A stretch of 64,000 nt of DNA, from assembly GCF_019391655.1 (NCBI RefSeq), contig NZ_JAHXPQ010000004.1:372001-436000 (forward strand), given 5' to 3'. The notes under the pieces are model-generated. The model did no database searches and was not told where the DNA came from. It worked only from the letters and a program-made list of their open reading frames with translations. Origin of the DNA: Mucilaginibacter rivuli (lineage in GTDB: Bacteria > Bacteroidota > Bacteroidia > Sphingobacteriales > Sphingobacteriaceae). The position numbers and the translations under genes are program-made. Positions 43,820-52,876 of this stretch are shown here, one piece after another; the stretch's first letter is position 1; each line of letters begins with the position of its first letter.

Positions 43820-44824
43820 TTACGGGAATTTATAAACCATGCCCAAGGCCAGGCCTTGCGATGCCTGCACGCTTTGATTGGTAGTAATATCATAAAGCAA
43901 CGTGCCGCTCAGGGTAACGTTTATCAGGCGGTTTACACGGGCAGCCAAAGTGGCATCAAGCCTATGGGTAATACGGCTAAAGTTGTTGTATGGAATAAAT
44001 AAGGCATAACGCGCCTGCAAATTCATATTTTGGGCAACATCTTTATTAATGGTTGATACCACCTGGAAAGCCAGGTCATTTTTAAACCTGTTGCCTGGCG
44101 TTACGCCGTAATTGCCCGGTATGTTATGGTAAATGGTGGTATCTAATACAAATGTTTGGCGTGCTGTACCTGTACCTATCCTGATATCAATATACTTTAC
44201 CGGCTTATATTCAAAACCTATCGATTCGGTAAAATAACCGGGTGCCATAAATTTAGAGATCTGGGCAGCATTTATATTGCCTTTTGAATCGGTGCTATAT
44301 TGGTACCCCACCGCAAATTGTGATTCAAAACTTAACGAACCAAAGAAATACCATTTTTTAGATAGCTGTGTAGCCAGCTTATTATCAAAAAAAATACGAT
44401 CGTTGGTTTTGCGCGATACCTGACCTTTATTTTTTGATATGCCGTATATGAGTATTAATTCGGTAGTAAAGCTTAAAGGCTTTTGGTTATATTCTGCTTT
44501 AAAATCAAAATTCGTCCCCAAGGCAAATGAGTTAACGCCACCACCGCTCCAGTTATCGCTAAAGGCAGATTGGTTAAGGTTTATCCCCAGCGTAAAATAT
44601 TTGCGCCAGTAACTTACCTCATAACCCAAAGGCGAAACCGGTATCAATTCGGGATGTAGCGCTATGGGCCTGCTACGTATGGGCAGCGCATTTTTGGGCG
44701 GGTCTACCCGGTATTTGTTCAGCAGGTTGGTATCAATTTTAGCAGAATCGGCTTTTTGCGCCGCAACGGTTCCAAATACAAACAGCGAAGCAAAAACCGA
44801 TAAATATGCGCCCAACCTTGACAT
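43820..44824 (-). CDS. DUF3078 outer-membrane-type protein
   Basis: 334 aa with a signal peptide (SVFASLFVFGTVAAQ). The mature protein has the DUF3078 hallmark YWRKYFTLGINLNQSAFSDNWSGGGVNSFALG, followed by many amphipathic beta strands and a C-terminal MVYKFP, consistent with an outer-membrane beta barrel. DUF3078 proteins are found in Bacteroidota and have no defined function. Confidence 0.88.
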   Translation of the reverse strand: MSRLGAYLSVFASLFVFGTVAAQKADSAKIDTNLLNKYRVDPPKNALPIRSRPIALHPELIPVSPLGYEVSYWRKYFTLGINLNQSAFSDNWSGGGVNSFALGTNFDFKAEYNQKPLSFTTELILIYGISKNKGQVSRKTNDRIFFDNKLATQLSKKWYFFGSLSFESQFAVGYQYSTDSKGNINAAQISKFMAPGYFTESIGFEYKPVKYIDIRIGTGTARQTFVLDTTIYHNIPGNYGVTPGNRFKNDLAFQVVSTINKDVAQNMNLQARYALFIPYNNFSRITHRLDATLAARVNRLINVTLSGTLLYDITTNQSVQASQGLALGMVYKFP

Positions 44825-44891
44825 TTGGCAAATTAAGACAAAATTTCTCTAAATGTAAATCCGGAGTTTTAAACGTTATGTTTATTTTACC

Positions 44892-45632
44892 CTATTCCGG
44901 CTGCCTTACTAAAGGTGGCAATGCAAAAGCTTTGGGGTTACGTTTATATCGTACAAAACTATTCCTTGTATATTTAATAAACTCATAATCGCTGTAGTTA
45001 GTAACGGCATAGTAACTCGGGCGGTATTTGAGCATAAAATCAGATAGTTCAGGTTCTTTAAGCTCGGTAATATTTGCTACAAACTGATGGTTAAACCGGG
45101 CGTCAATCGTGTTTTCATGATAGTCCCTTTCAATAGTTTCGCGCAACCGTGCGGCATTCCGCCCCCTAAAGCTTAGTATATTATACAAACCATCAATACT
45201 TAAACCTGCACCACCATTACCAATGCTTAGCAGATCGCGGTTGGCTAATGTGCCGTAAACTTTATTGTATTCGCGTTTGGCTGCTTCGTACCGCTTTTGT
45301 GGATCGGCGTTATCATTAATAGAAACCTCTTTAAGTTGTATGCTTTTCCGTTTCATATAAACAGCTATGGAGGTTTCTGCTCCCAGTTTTACAGTATCGT
45401 TAATGTATCCCGTTTTCGAAAAAATCAATACATCACCCGTTTTGGCACTGATCTTAAACTCCGCCTTTAGGTTATCGTAATTATTCGCGTTCGAGTTAAG
45501 GTTCAATATGTTTACCTTGGCTATACGCTCTTTGGTTTCTTTATCAAACACAATACCATCAAACTGCTTTTCCTGGGCCAGGGCAAGCGAAATTTGGATT
45601 ATCCACAACAACAAGATCAGGCAAACCTTCAT
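44892..45632 (-). CDS. Periplasmic protein with carboxypeptidase-like regulatory domain
   Basis: 246 aa with a signal peptide (LLLWIIQISLALAQ). Residues ~22-95 form a CarboxypepD_reg-like beta sandwich (FDGIVFDKETKERIAKVNILNLNSNANNYDNLKAEFKISAKTGDVLIFSKTGYINDTVKL). The remainder is helical and basic, ending RNSFVRYKRNPKAFALPPLVRQPE. It resembles the protein at 15753-16394 in architecture (single sandwich domain, no barrel). Role unknown. Confidence 0.75.
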   Translation of the reverse strand: MKVCLILLLWIIQISLALAQEKQFDGIVFDKETKERIAKVNILNLNSNANNYDNLKAEFKISAKTGDVLIFSKTGYINDTVKLGAETSIAVYMKRKSIQLKEVSINDNADPQKRYEAAKREYNKVYGTLANRDLLSIGNGGAGLSIDGLYNILSFRGRNAARLRETIERDYHENTIDARFNHQFVANITELKEPELSDFMLKYRPSYYAVTNYSDYEFIKYTRNSFVRYKRNPKAFALPPLVRQPE

Positions 45633-45694
45633 TACGCACTAAAACTAACCTATCTGTTTCTTATTGTTATACCTTTTAACAAAAATTAACAACA

Positions 45695-46567
45695 TTACTT
45701 TGCTATTACCAACTGCTGGCCCAGCTTAATGTTGTTATCGCCCATGCGGTTCAATGCTTTCAACTCATCAACGGTTAACCCAAAACGTTTTGAAATGTTA
45801 TAGAGTGTATCGCCTTGCTTAACCGTGTACAATTTGTTAACCGGGGTAACATTCACTATCGAGTCTTTAATGTCCTTACCCATATTAGTGGTGATCTGGG
45901 CAAAAACTTTGTCTTCACGTTTTGTTTTTTGCGCTTCGCTTCCTTCCGGGCGATCATATTGATCAAGGTGGTATTTTTCGATGATGTTAATAAGCAGGTT
46001 GGGATAATTGGGGTTAGTGGCGTATCCCGCCTTTTTCAAACCATTGGCCCAGCCTTTGTAATCGTTTTTATCCAACTCGAACAGTGCCGCGTAGTTCTTC
46101 TTTTTCAGGAAATTGGAGTGATCGCGATAGGAGTCTTCGGGGTTGCTGTAAACACGAAAGCAATCATTCACCATGTCATCATTCTTATAATAGCTCTTAC
46201 CTGTCCAGTTGCTGCTGCATTTTACACCAAAGTGGTTGTTGGCTACCCGGGCCAGTTCACTATTGCCATTGCCCGATTCAAACAGGCCCTGCGCCAATGT
46301 AATGCTTGCAGGTATACCATAGGTATTCATTTCTTGTATCGCTATGGTTTTAAAGCGCTGGATGTATGAATCGGAGGTGTAGGTAACATACGTAACTCCA
46401 TTTTTTGTTACCGTTTTTTGTACCTCTTCATTATTACGGCGCGCATCTTTATTTGAGATACCCGGTGATGAACCATGCGAAGCCGGTTTGGAAGTAGTTG
46501 CTTTTTTGTGTGTAAGGCACGATGAGAGAGCTGTAACTAAAAATAAGCCAAGGGCAAGTTTACGCAT
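45695..46567 (-). CDS. Glucosaminidase lipoprotein with LysM domain
   Basis: 290 aa from the ATG at 46567, with a lipobox in FLVTALSSCLTHK (Cys ~17). A Glucosaminidase (Mannosyl_glycoprotein endo-beta-N-acetylglucosaminidase-like) domain spans ~65-215: YGIPASITLAQGLFESGNGNSELARVANNHFGVKC, with the catalytic Glu in LFESG. A LysM domain closes it (YTVKQGDTLYNISKRFGLTVDELKALNRMGDNNIKLGQQLVI). A cell-wall hydrolase for growth or division. Next to a shorter paralogue. Confidence 0.93.
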   Translation of the reverse strand: MRKLALGLFLVTALSSCLTHKKATTSKPASHGSSPGISNKDARRNNEEVQKTVTKNGVTYVTYTSDSYIQRFKTIAIQEMNTYGIPASITLAQGLFESGNGNSELARVANNHFGVKCSSNWTGKSYYKNDDMVNDCFRVYSNPEDSYRDHSNFLKKKNYAALFELDKNDYKGWANGLKKAGYATNPNYPNLLINIIEKYHLDQYDRPEGSEAQKTKREDKVFAQITTNMGKDIKDSIVNVTPVNKLYTVKQGDTLYNISKRFGLTVDELKALNRMGDNNIKLGQQLVIAK

Positions 46568-46631
46568 AAAAAAGGTTTGAAATTTTACGCAAGTAAAACT
46601 ACACAATTAAGCATTAAAACTACTGAGTAAA

Positions 46632-47165
46632 TTATTTACTGTCGGCCGATGCTAAAATGGTCGATTTATCGTCCGGGTTTTCATCGAACATGTTAAGGTT
46701 GTATTTTTTTATCATACCCAACACTTGCGAGGCCCATTTGCGGCTGCTGGCATAACCTGCTTTTTGAATACCGTGTGCCCATCCTAAATAATCATAATGC
46801 GTAAACTGGTCAGATAAACCAATAAATTTGGGCTTCTCCGTCATGATACGTGCAAAATCATTAAACGAATCCGTTGGCGAATCGTATTTGCGGTATGATG
46901 AGGTAATGGTTTTTTTTCGTTTTTTGTAAGTTGTGGTTCCGTAACCTTTCATACCAAATTGGTTATTCAGGTTTTGGGCGATGGCGCTGCAGCCACTTGC
47001 CGACTCATGCATGGCTATAGCCAGAATAATACTTGCAGGCACACCGGTTTGGTGCATAATGCGTACAGCATCGTCCTTAAATTTCTCAATGTAGCTTTGC
47101 GATTTTGTTTGTGCGGAGGCACCAACAGAGATGAGCAAAAATGCAACCAGTAAGATTTTCTTCAT
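46632..47165 (-). CDS. Secreted glucosaminidase domain protein
   Basis: 177 aa with a signal peptide (MKKILLVAFLLISVGASAQ). Single glucosaminidase domain: TGVPASIILAIAMHESASGCSAIAQNLNNQFGMKGYG, with the likely catalytic Glu in MHESA, and YLGWAHGIQKAGYASSRKWASQVLGMIKKYNL near the end. No LysM. It appears to be a tandem paralogue of the following gene, 64 nt away on the same strand. Confidence 0.9.
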   Translation of the reverse strand: MKKILLVAFLLISVGASAQTKSQSYIEKFKDDAVRIMHQTGVPASIILAIAMHESASGCSAIAQNLNNQFGMKGYGTTTYKKRKKTITSSYRKYDSPTDSFNDFARIMTEKPKFIGLSDQFTHYDYLGWAHGIQKAGYASSRKWASQVLGMIKKYNLNMFDENPDDKSTILASADSK

Positions 47166-47168
47166 AAT

Positions 47169-47810
47169 TTACTTTTTTCTGATGATCATAATACCGTCCC
47201 GCACCGGGAGAATCAATTTCTCGACCCTTGTATCAGTATTGATCGCATCATTAAAGTCGCGGATCAGTCGGGTATCGGCATCATTTGCTGCCGTATCGTA
47301 TACTTTTCCTTTCCACAACACATTGTCAACTATAATTAAACCACCAGGCTTGACCTGGTCAAGAATCAACTTAAAATAAGTTAAATTGTTCTTTTTGTCT
47401 GCGTCAATGAACGCAAGATCGTAAATCTTGCCGGATAATTCCAATAAAATCTGCTGCGCGTCGCCAAAATGTGGATAAACCAAATTCCCGCGCTCATATT
47501 GTTGAAAACTTTTTCGGAGCATTTCTTCCATCTCCAGGTTTACCTCAATGGTGTGTAATTCGCCGCCTTCAACAAGCCCTTCGGCAAGGCAAATCGTAGC
47601 GTATCCCGTGTATGTCCCTATTTCTAATATGCATTTAGGTTGCATCAGTTTACTCAACATGCTCAGCAGCCGCCCCTGGTAATGGCCCGAAAGCATGTGT
47701 GGTTTAAGCACTTTAAGGTACGTTTCCCTGTTGATAACTTTTAGCAGCTCTGGCTCAGGGTCGGTGTGGGTGTCGAGGTATTGCTGGAGTATTTCCGGGA
47801 GTATTTCCAT
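47169..47810 (-). CDS. Class I SAM O-methyltransferase
   Basis: 213-aa catechol/caffeoyl-CoA-type O-methyltransferase (family 3). SAM-binding motif ILEIGTYTGYATICLAEGL, acidic metal-site stretch DLAFIDADKKNNLTYFKLIL and GGLIIVDNVLWKGKV are all present. The acceptor is unknown. It ends 3 nt before the glucosaminidase gene and starts 27 nt after ruvX, so the three may be co-transcribed. Confidence 0.93.
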   Translation of the reverse strand: MEILPEILQQYLDTHTDPEPELLKVINRETYLKVLKPHMLSGHYQGRLLSMLSKLMQPKCILEIGTYTGYATICLAEGLVEGGELHTIEVNLEMEEMLRKSFQQYERGNLVYPHFGDAQQILLELSGKIYDLAFIDADKKNNLTYFKLILDQVKPGGLIIVDNVLWKGKVYDTAANDADTRLIRDFNDAINTDTRVEKLILPVRDGIMIIRKK

Positions 47811-47837
47811 CCTGCAAAAATACGGAACATTATCATT

Positions 47838-48257
47838 TTACCTAAATGAGCCTTTTTCAAGCCAAGACTGCAGTATTATCGTTGCCGATATCGTATCCAC
47901 CAACTCCTTATTCTGCCTGGCTTTTTTGCCCATCCCGCTTTGCGCGATAACCGCCGATGCCATTTTTGAAGTAAAGCGCTCATCCAGCATCTCGATGGGT
48001 ATATCCGGAAAATTCTTTTTCAGGATAGTGACAAAGCCACGCACATGCAGTGCCGATTGGGATGCAGTGCCGTCCATTTGTTTAGGTTCGCCAACTACAA
48101 AACGTTCTACCGGGTTAGTGTCCATATATTTTTTAAGGTACTCCACAATATCTTTCGGGTGCACGGTATCGAGCCCGTTGGCAATAATCTGCAGCGGATC
48201 GGTAACGGCAATACCGATACGTTTGGTGCCATAATCGAAAGCCATGATGCGAGGCAT
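47838..48257 (-). CDS. ruvX: Holliday junction resolvase-like RNase (YqgF/RuvX)
   Basis: 139-aa RNase H-fold protein involved in pre-16S rRNA 5' processing and, in name, Holliday junction resolution. MAFDYGTKRIGIAV carries the first catalytic Asp; VVGEPKQMDGTASQSA, the Glu-containing EMLDERFTSKMA and the C-terminal KELVDTISATIILQSWL are conserved. Normal length. Confidence 0.95.
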   Translation of the reverse strand: MPRIMAFDYGTKRIGIAVTDPLQIIANGLDTVHPKDIVEYLKKYMDTNPVERFVVGEPKQMDGTASQSALHVRGFVTILKKNFPDIPIEMLDERFTSKMASAVIAQSGMGKKARQNKELVDTISATIILQSWLEKGSFR

Positions 48258-48404
48258 AGATGTGAGATATTAGATGTGAGATATTAGACCTCCACAAAGT
48301 TAAGTATAAACACCGACTTCACTTTTTCTATCAAATCTAATCTGAATGCAAAATCTCACATCCCATATCTCAATACTCAAATGTATTTTACTATTTTGCA
48401 CCAA
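48258..48404. repeat. Intergenic TGAGATATTAGA-type repeat between ruvX and holB
   Basis: The divergent promoter region contains the tandem ATGTGAGATATTAG (two copies at ~48263-48289) and, near 48352-48372, the opposite-strand words ATCTCACATC and CATATCTCA, which can pair with it. Simple repeats of this kind occur between genes in related genomes as far as I know. A holB promoter may lie at the TACTATTTTG stretch before 48405. Confidence 0.5.
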
Positions 48405-49550
48405 ATGCAATTTAGTACGATAGTAGGGCAGGATGAGATAAAGCAAAGGCTCATCAATACGGTAAAAGATAACCGGGTTAGTCACGCGCAATTATTTTTA
48501 GGCCCCGAAGGTTCGGGTAGCCTGGCATTGGCTGTGGCTTATGCTCAATACCTGAGTTGCGAGGATAAATTATCCGATGATTCATGCGGTATTTGTTCAT
48601 CATGCCGTAAATACCAAAAACTGGTACACCCCGATCTGCATTTTTCGTACCCGTTCTTCGCCAAAAAAAGTGATGAAACTTCATTAAACTATATCGAAGA
48701 ATGGCGCGAGGCTTTTTTGGCCAATCCATATTTGAGCCTGGATATATGGCGCGGTTACCTGCAGGCCGAAAACAAGCAGGCGAATATTAACATTGCCGAA
48801 TGCCACCAGATCATAAAAAAACTGAGCTTAAAACCATTCGAATCGGCATACAAGATCATCATTTTGTGGTTGCCCGAATATTTAGATAAAGAAGGGAACG
48901 CGCTGCTCAAAATTATTGAAGAGCCGCAGCCCAATACCTTATTCCTGCTGGTGGCACAAAACCAGGACCAGATACTGAACACCATTTTATCACGAACGCA
49001 GCTGATAAAAATACCTTGCGTAAAAGATGATGTGATAAAAGAATACCTTATGGCGGAGCATCATCAAACAGAACACGCGGCAAGCGAGATCGCTTTTTTA
49101 AGCAACGGCAATTTAACCGAAGCCTTAGCCATGCTTGGCGAAAACGACAGCAGCTACCATGATATGTTTGTAAACTGGCTGCGCATGTGTTATTCAAATA
49201 AAGGGGCTACTATTATGGATTTTACGGAGACCCTGGCTAAACTTGGCCGCGAAAACCAAAAGAATTTTATGCGTTACGGTATCAGCTATATCCGCGAATG
49301 CTGCATGATACTGGCAGGTGCCGGCAGCCTGGTTCACCTGCCAGCAACAGAGTTGGATACCGCTCAAAAAATGACTAAAGTGATGAACCTGCCTATGGCC
49401 GAAGCCATTGGTAATATCCTCGAAAAAGCTCATTATCATGTGGAAAGAAATGCAAACCCTAAAATTTTATTTTTAGATGTATCTTTACAAATTGTTAGCG
49501 TACTAAATTTTAAAATAATCCCGAAAGGGAATCAATATATACCGGGTTAA
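48405..49550 (+). CDS. holB: DNA polymerase III subunit delta'
   Basis: 381 aa from the ATG at 48405 (MQFSTIVGQDEIKQRL); an upstream ATG would add eight residues without family match. Clamp-loader AAA+ protein. The P-loop is GPEGSGSLALA, with Ser in place of the usual Lys, as expected for a delta' that does not hydrolyse ATP. The zinc module is SCEDKLSDDSCGICSSC; sensor 1 is seen in LFLLVAQNQDQILNTILSRTQ. The stop is 3 nt before ricT. Confidence 0.93.
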   Translation: MQFSTIVGQDEIKQRLINTVKDNRVSHAQLFLGPEGSGSLALAVAYAQYLSCEDKLSDDSCGICSSCRKYQKLVHPDLHFSYPFFAKKSDETSLNYIEEWREAFLANPYLSLDIWRGYLQAENKQANINIAECHQIIKKLSLKPFESAYKIIILWLPEYLDKEGNALLKIIEEPQPNTLFLLVAQNQDQILNTILSRTQLIKIPCVKDDVIKEYLMAEHHQTEHAASEIAFLSNGNLTEALAMLGENDSSYHDMFVNWLRMCYSNKGATIMDFTETLAKLGRENQKNFMRYGISYIRECCMILAGAGSLVHLPATELDTAQKMTKVMNLPMAEAIGNILEKAHYHVERNANPKILFLDVSLQIVSVLNFKIIPKGNQYIPG

Positions 49551-49553
49551 ATT

Positions 49554-50957
49554 ATGGGATGTGGAAGTTGCTCAACAGGCGGATGCGCGCCTGCAGGCTG
49601 TAAAAGTAATGGATCTTGCCTTACTAACGGCTGCAGTAAATTAGATGTTTACGATTGGCTTTCCAATATGGATAAGCCAACAAATTATAAGCCTTTCCAG
49701 GTCGTTGAAGTAAAATTCAAGGGATCGAGGAAGGAGTTTTTTATTAACGCCGATAACCTTTATTTAGAGTTAGGTGAACTGGTTGCTGTTGAAACTGCCA
49801 CCGGTGGTTTTGATGTTGGCCATGTATCCATAACAGGCGAACTGGTGCGCATGCAAATGGTAAAGCGCCATGTTAACGAAGGCGATGTTGCCAAAAAAAT
49901 ATACCGCAAAGCTACTCCTGCCGATGTAGATAAGTGGAAAGCTGCTAAAGACCTGGAATGGGAAGCCATGCACAAATCGCGCACGCTGGCTTTAGAGCTT
50001 GGCCTGCAAATGAAGATAAGTGATGTGGATTATCAGGGCGATAAAACCAAGGCCACATTTTATTATACGGCCGAAGGCCGCGTTGATTTTCGCGAGCTGA
50101 TCAAAAAAATGGCCGAGGCTTTCCGTATCCGTATCGAGATGCGCCAGATAGGCATGAGGCAGGAAGCCAGCCGTCTTGGCGGGATAGGTTCCTGCGGTCG
50201 CGAGCTGTGCTGCTCAACCTGGTTAACCGATTTTAAAACGGTTTCTACCGCTGCGGCACGTTACCAAAACCTGAGCCTAAACACCCTGAAACTTGCCGGC
50301 CAATGCGGTAAGTTAAAGTGCTGTTTAAACTATGAGTTGGATACTTACATGGATGCTTTAAAACACATCCCTGATAACGTAAACTACTTGAAAACCGAAA
50401 AAGGAGATGCCCGTTTGCAAAAAACCGACATCTTTAAAAAGATAATGTGGTTTAGCTACCCTAAAGACGATAACTGGGTACCTGTTGAGATAGACCGTGT
50501 TAAAGAAATTCAAAAACAAAATAAAGAGGGTATTATTCCTGCCGATCTGGGCGAGTTAAAAGAGCCTGAAACCAAGGCTGCAAAGGTACTGGATTACGAA
50601 AATGTTGTTGGACAGGATAGTCTTACCCGACTGGACGACCGCAACCGCAACAAAAACAGGAATAACAACCAAAACCGCGACAGAGACCGGGATCGCAACC
50701 GCAATAATAATAAACCACAACAGGGCGAAAACAGGCCACAGGCTAATCAACAACCGCAACGCCAGGGCAACAGGCCACAAGGCAATCCAAATGCGCCTAA
50801 AGGTATCCCAATTGACGCCGCTAAACCTGCTGAAGGGGTAACGGCCGCGCCAAATGCAAACCCTAATAAACGCCGCAACAAAAACAGGCATAAAAACAGG
50901 GGCAACAATGGGGCTAACGGCAATCCAAACAATAACAGCGCACCAAAAACAGAATAG
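49554..50957 (+). CDS. ricT: RicT (YaaT/PSP1 family) with Cys-rich N-terminus and disordered tail
   Basis: 467 aa. The PSP1 core (~residues 40-300) includes KMAEAFRIRIEMRQIGMRQEASRLGGIGSCGRELCCSTWLTDFKTVS and QCGKLKCCLNYE, whose cysteines in related RicT proteins hold an Fe-S cluster. The first 30 residues add many more cysteines (CGSCSTGGCAPAGCKSNGSCLTNGC). After residue ~355 the chain is Asn/Arg/Asp/Gln-rich (NRNNNQNRDRDRDRNRNNN) and ends Lys/Asn-rich, so probably RNA-binding or unstructured. In B. subtilis, RicT works with RNase Y in mRNA processing. Operon: holB-ricT-gldH. Confidence 0.92.
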   Translation: MGCGSCSTGGCAPAGCKSNGSCLTNGCSKLDVYDWLSNMDKPTNYKPFQVVEVKFKGSRKEFFINADNLYLELGELVAVETATGGFDVGHVSITGELVRMQMVKRHVNEGDVAKKIYRKATPADVDKWKAAKDLEWEAMHKSRTLALELGLQMKISDVDYQGDKTKATFYYTAEGRVDFRELIKKMAEAFRIRIEMRQIGMRQEASRLGGIGSCGRELCCSTWLTDFKTVSTAAARYQNLSLNTLKLAGQCGKLKCCLNYELDTYMDALKHIPDNVNYLKTEKGDARLQKTDIFKKIMWFSYPKDDNWVPVEIDRVKEIQKQNKEGIIPADLGELKEPETKAAKVLDYENVVGQDSLTRLDDRNRNKNRNNNQNRDRDRDRNRNNNKPQQGENRPQANQQPQRQGNRPQGNPNAPKGIPIDAAKPAEGVTAAPNANPNKRRNKNRHKNRGNNGANGNPNNNSAPKTE

Positions 50958-50958
50958 T

Positions 50959-51444
50959 ATGCGGGTTTCAAAAATTTATATGGTTTTAATAGCAACAACC
51001 TTAACGTTGCTATTAAACGCCTGTATGAATGCTGATAAAAACACCATTATTGATCATAATGTTGAGGTAACTGATCTCAACTGGTCATACGTAGATAAAG
51101 TTAAGATAGACGTTAAGATAGATGACCCTTCGGTTTTTTATAATGTTTACTTAAACCTGCGTATAACGCCCGATTATAAATACTCAAACCTGTTTGTGCT
51201 GATACACCAAATAGGTCCCGACAGGCAGGTAAAAAACATACGCCAGGAATACACTTTAGCAAACCCCGATGGCGAATGGCTTGGCCAGGGTTCGGGTAAT
51301 TTATATAATTACCAAATGCCATCGCGGCTGCATTATAAATTCCCCGCAAAGGGTATTTACCATTTTGTGATAGAACAAAACATGCGCGATAACCCGCTGC
51401 GAGAGGTAAGTGATGTGGGTTTACGGGTAGAAAAGGCGGAATAA
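50959..51444 (+). CDS. gldH: Gliding motility lipoprotein GldH
   Basis: 161 aa from the ATG at 50959, one base after the ricT stop. The lipobox is LLLNACMNADK (Cys ~20). The mature part (NVEVTDLNWSYVDKVKIDVKIDDPSVFYNVYLNLRITPDYKYSNLFVLIH...) matches GldH, which in gliding Bacteroidota supports motility and type IX secretion but is also found in non-gliding relatives. The holB-ricT-gldH order is a conserved arrangement. A longer frame open to 50854 overlaps ricT and is not the gene start. Confidence 0.9.
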   Translation: MRVSKIYMVLIATTLTLLLNACMNADKNTIIDHNVEVTDLNWSYVDKVKIDVKIDDPSVFYNVYLNLRITPDYKYSNLFVLIHQIGPDRQVKNIRQEYTLANPDGEWLGQGSGNLYNYQMPSRLHYKFPAKGIYHFVIEQNMRDNPLREVSDVGLRVEKAE

Positions 51445-51511
51445 CCCCTTAACCAATTCTCATCATTTTTTATTCTATTATCATAAAATTTTTAGTTATT
51501 GCTAAAAGCAC

Positions 51512-51519
51512 TACATTTG
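51512..51519 (+). promoter_or_regulatory. -7 promoter element of rmuC (TACATTTG)
   Basis: Exact TAnnTTTG match, 22 nt before the rmuC ATG at 51542. Confidence 0.5.
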
Positions 51520-51541
51520 TTTTGCTAAAAATTTTATCATT

Positions 51542-52876
51542 ATGGATATTGTTATTTTATGCGTTTCAGTAGCTATACTTATCATCGCGATCTTTTTATT
51601 TTTAAAACGACCATCCTCCGGAAAATTGGGCGAGGAACTGAATATTAAGTTAGCCCGTGCTGAAGAGCGCGCCCTGTCGCTCGCAATTGAACGCGACAAC
51701 ATCGCGCAACATTTACAAAATGAGCGTCTGCGTTTAGAGGCTGGCCTTGCCCGCTTGAACCAGGAATTGATACTCGAAAAAAACCTGGTTGCAAAAACAG
51801 AGGAATCAGCAAAAGCTTATCGCGATAGGCTGACTGAACAGGAAGCCTTTATGCGCGAAGCGCAAAAAAATTTCAAAATCGAGTTCGAAAACATTGCCAA
51901 TAAGCTGCTCGACGAAAAATCGCAAAAATTTACCGAGCATAACCGCGCCCACATGGATGTGATACTAAATCCATTTAAAGATAAGTTGAAAGATTTTGAA
52001 GATAAAGTTGATAAGGTGTACAAAATGGAGGCCGAAGAGCGCAATATTTTAAAGGGTGTGATAACGCAACTGATGGACCTGAACAAACAGATCAGTGATG
52101 AAGCACATAACCTCACAAAAGCTCTTAAAGGAGATAGCAAAAAGCAAGGTAATTGGGGCGAGGTAATTTTAGAACGCGTATTGGAAAGCTCCGGTTTGAT
52201 CCGCGACAGGGAATATCGGATTCAAGCGAGCCTTAATAGCGCCGAAGGCGCCCGATATCAGCCTGATGTTATTATAGACCTGCCCGACGATAAACATTTG
52301 GTAGTCGATTCTAAGGTGTCATTGGTGGCTTATGAGCGGCTTGTAAATTGCGACACGGAAGAAGACCGTAAATTATTTGCAAAGGCGCACATCGAATCTA
52401 TACGTGCGCATATCACATCACTATCAGGCAAACGGTACCAGGATCTTTACCAGATCACATCGCCCGATTTTGTTTTGTTATTTGTGCCTATAGAGTCCTC
52501 GTTTAGCATAGCTGTACAATTGGATGCCGAATTGTTTAATTATGCCTGGGATAAGCGCGTAGTTATAGTTAGCCCATCAACATTATTGGCAACATTACGC
52601 ACTATTGCCAGTATATGGAAACAAGAACGCCAAAACCGGAACGTATTAGAAATTGCCCGCTTAAGCGGCGAGATGTATGATAAATTTGCCGGTTTTATTG
52701 TTGATATGGAAGGTATCGGCAAAAGTATCCGCTCCACACAGGATAGTTATGATAAAGCGATTAATAAACTATCTACCGGGCGGGGCAATTTGTTAGTTAC
52801 TGCCGATAAGGTAAAAAAATTAGGCGCTAAGGCAGATAAGCAAATAGATCAGAAATATATGAATGGTGTTGATTAA
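51542..52876 (+). CDS. rmuC: DNA recombination protein RmuC homologue
   Basis: 444 aa: an N-terminal transmembrane segment (~2-20), a long coiled coil (~residues 30-200), then the RmuC nuclease-like domain: SKKQGNWGEVILERVLESSGL, YQPDVIIDLPDDKHLVVDSKVSLVAYERL and FALLFVPIESSFSIA-type segments, all conserved. RmuC limits inversions at short repeats. Convergent with the Met-rich secreted protein gene, with a 4-nt stop overlap. Confidence 0.94.
   Translation: MDIVILCVSVAILIIAIFLFLKRPSSGKLGEELNIKLARAEERALSLAIERDNIAQHLQNERLRLEAGLARLNQELILEKNLVAKTEESAKAYRDRLTEQEAFMREAQKNFKIEFENIANKLLDEKSQKFTEHNRAHMDVILNPFKDKLKDFEDKVDKVYKMEAEERNILKGVITQLMDLNKQISDEAHNLTKALKGDSKKQGNWGEVILERVLESSGLIRDREYRIQASLNSAEGARYQPDVIIDLPDDKHLVVDSKVSLVAYERLVNCDTEEDRKLFAKAHIESIRAHITSLSGKRYQDLYQITSPDFVLLFVPIESSFSIAVQLDAELFNYAWDKRVVIVSPSTLLATLRTIASIWKQERQNRNVLEIARLSGEMYDKFAGFIVDMEGIGKSIRSTQDSYDKAINKLSTGRGNLLVTADKVKKLGAKADKQIDQKYMNGVD

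Noticed and set aside
50640..50760. Repeated NRN/DRDRD codons in ricT as a possible CRISPR-like or tandem repeat array.
   Set aside because: They are in frame, irregular and encode an Asn/Arg-rich tail; no spacer-repeat pattern is present.
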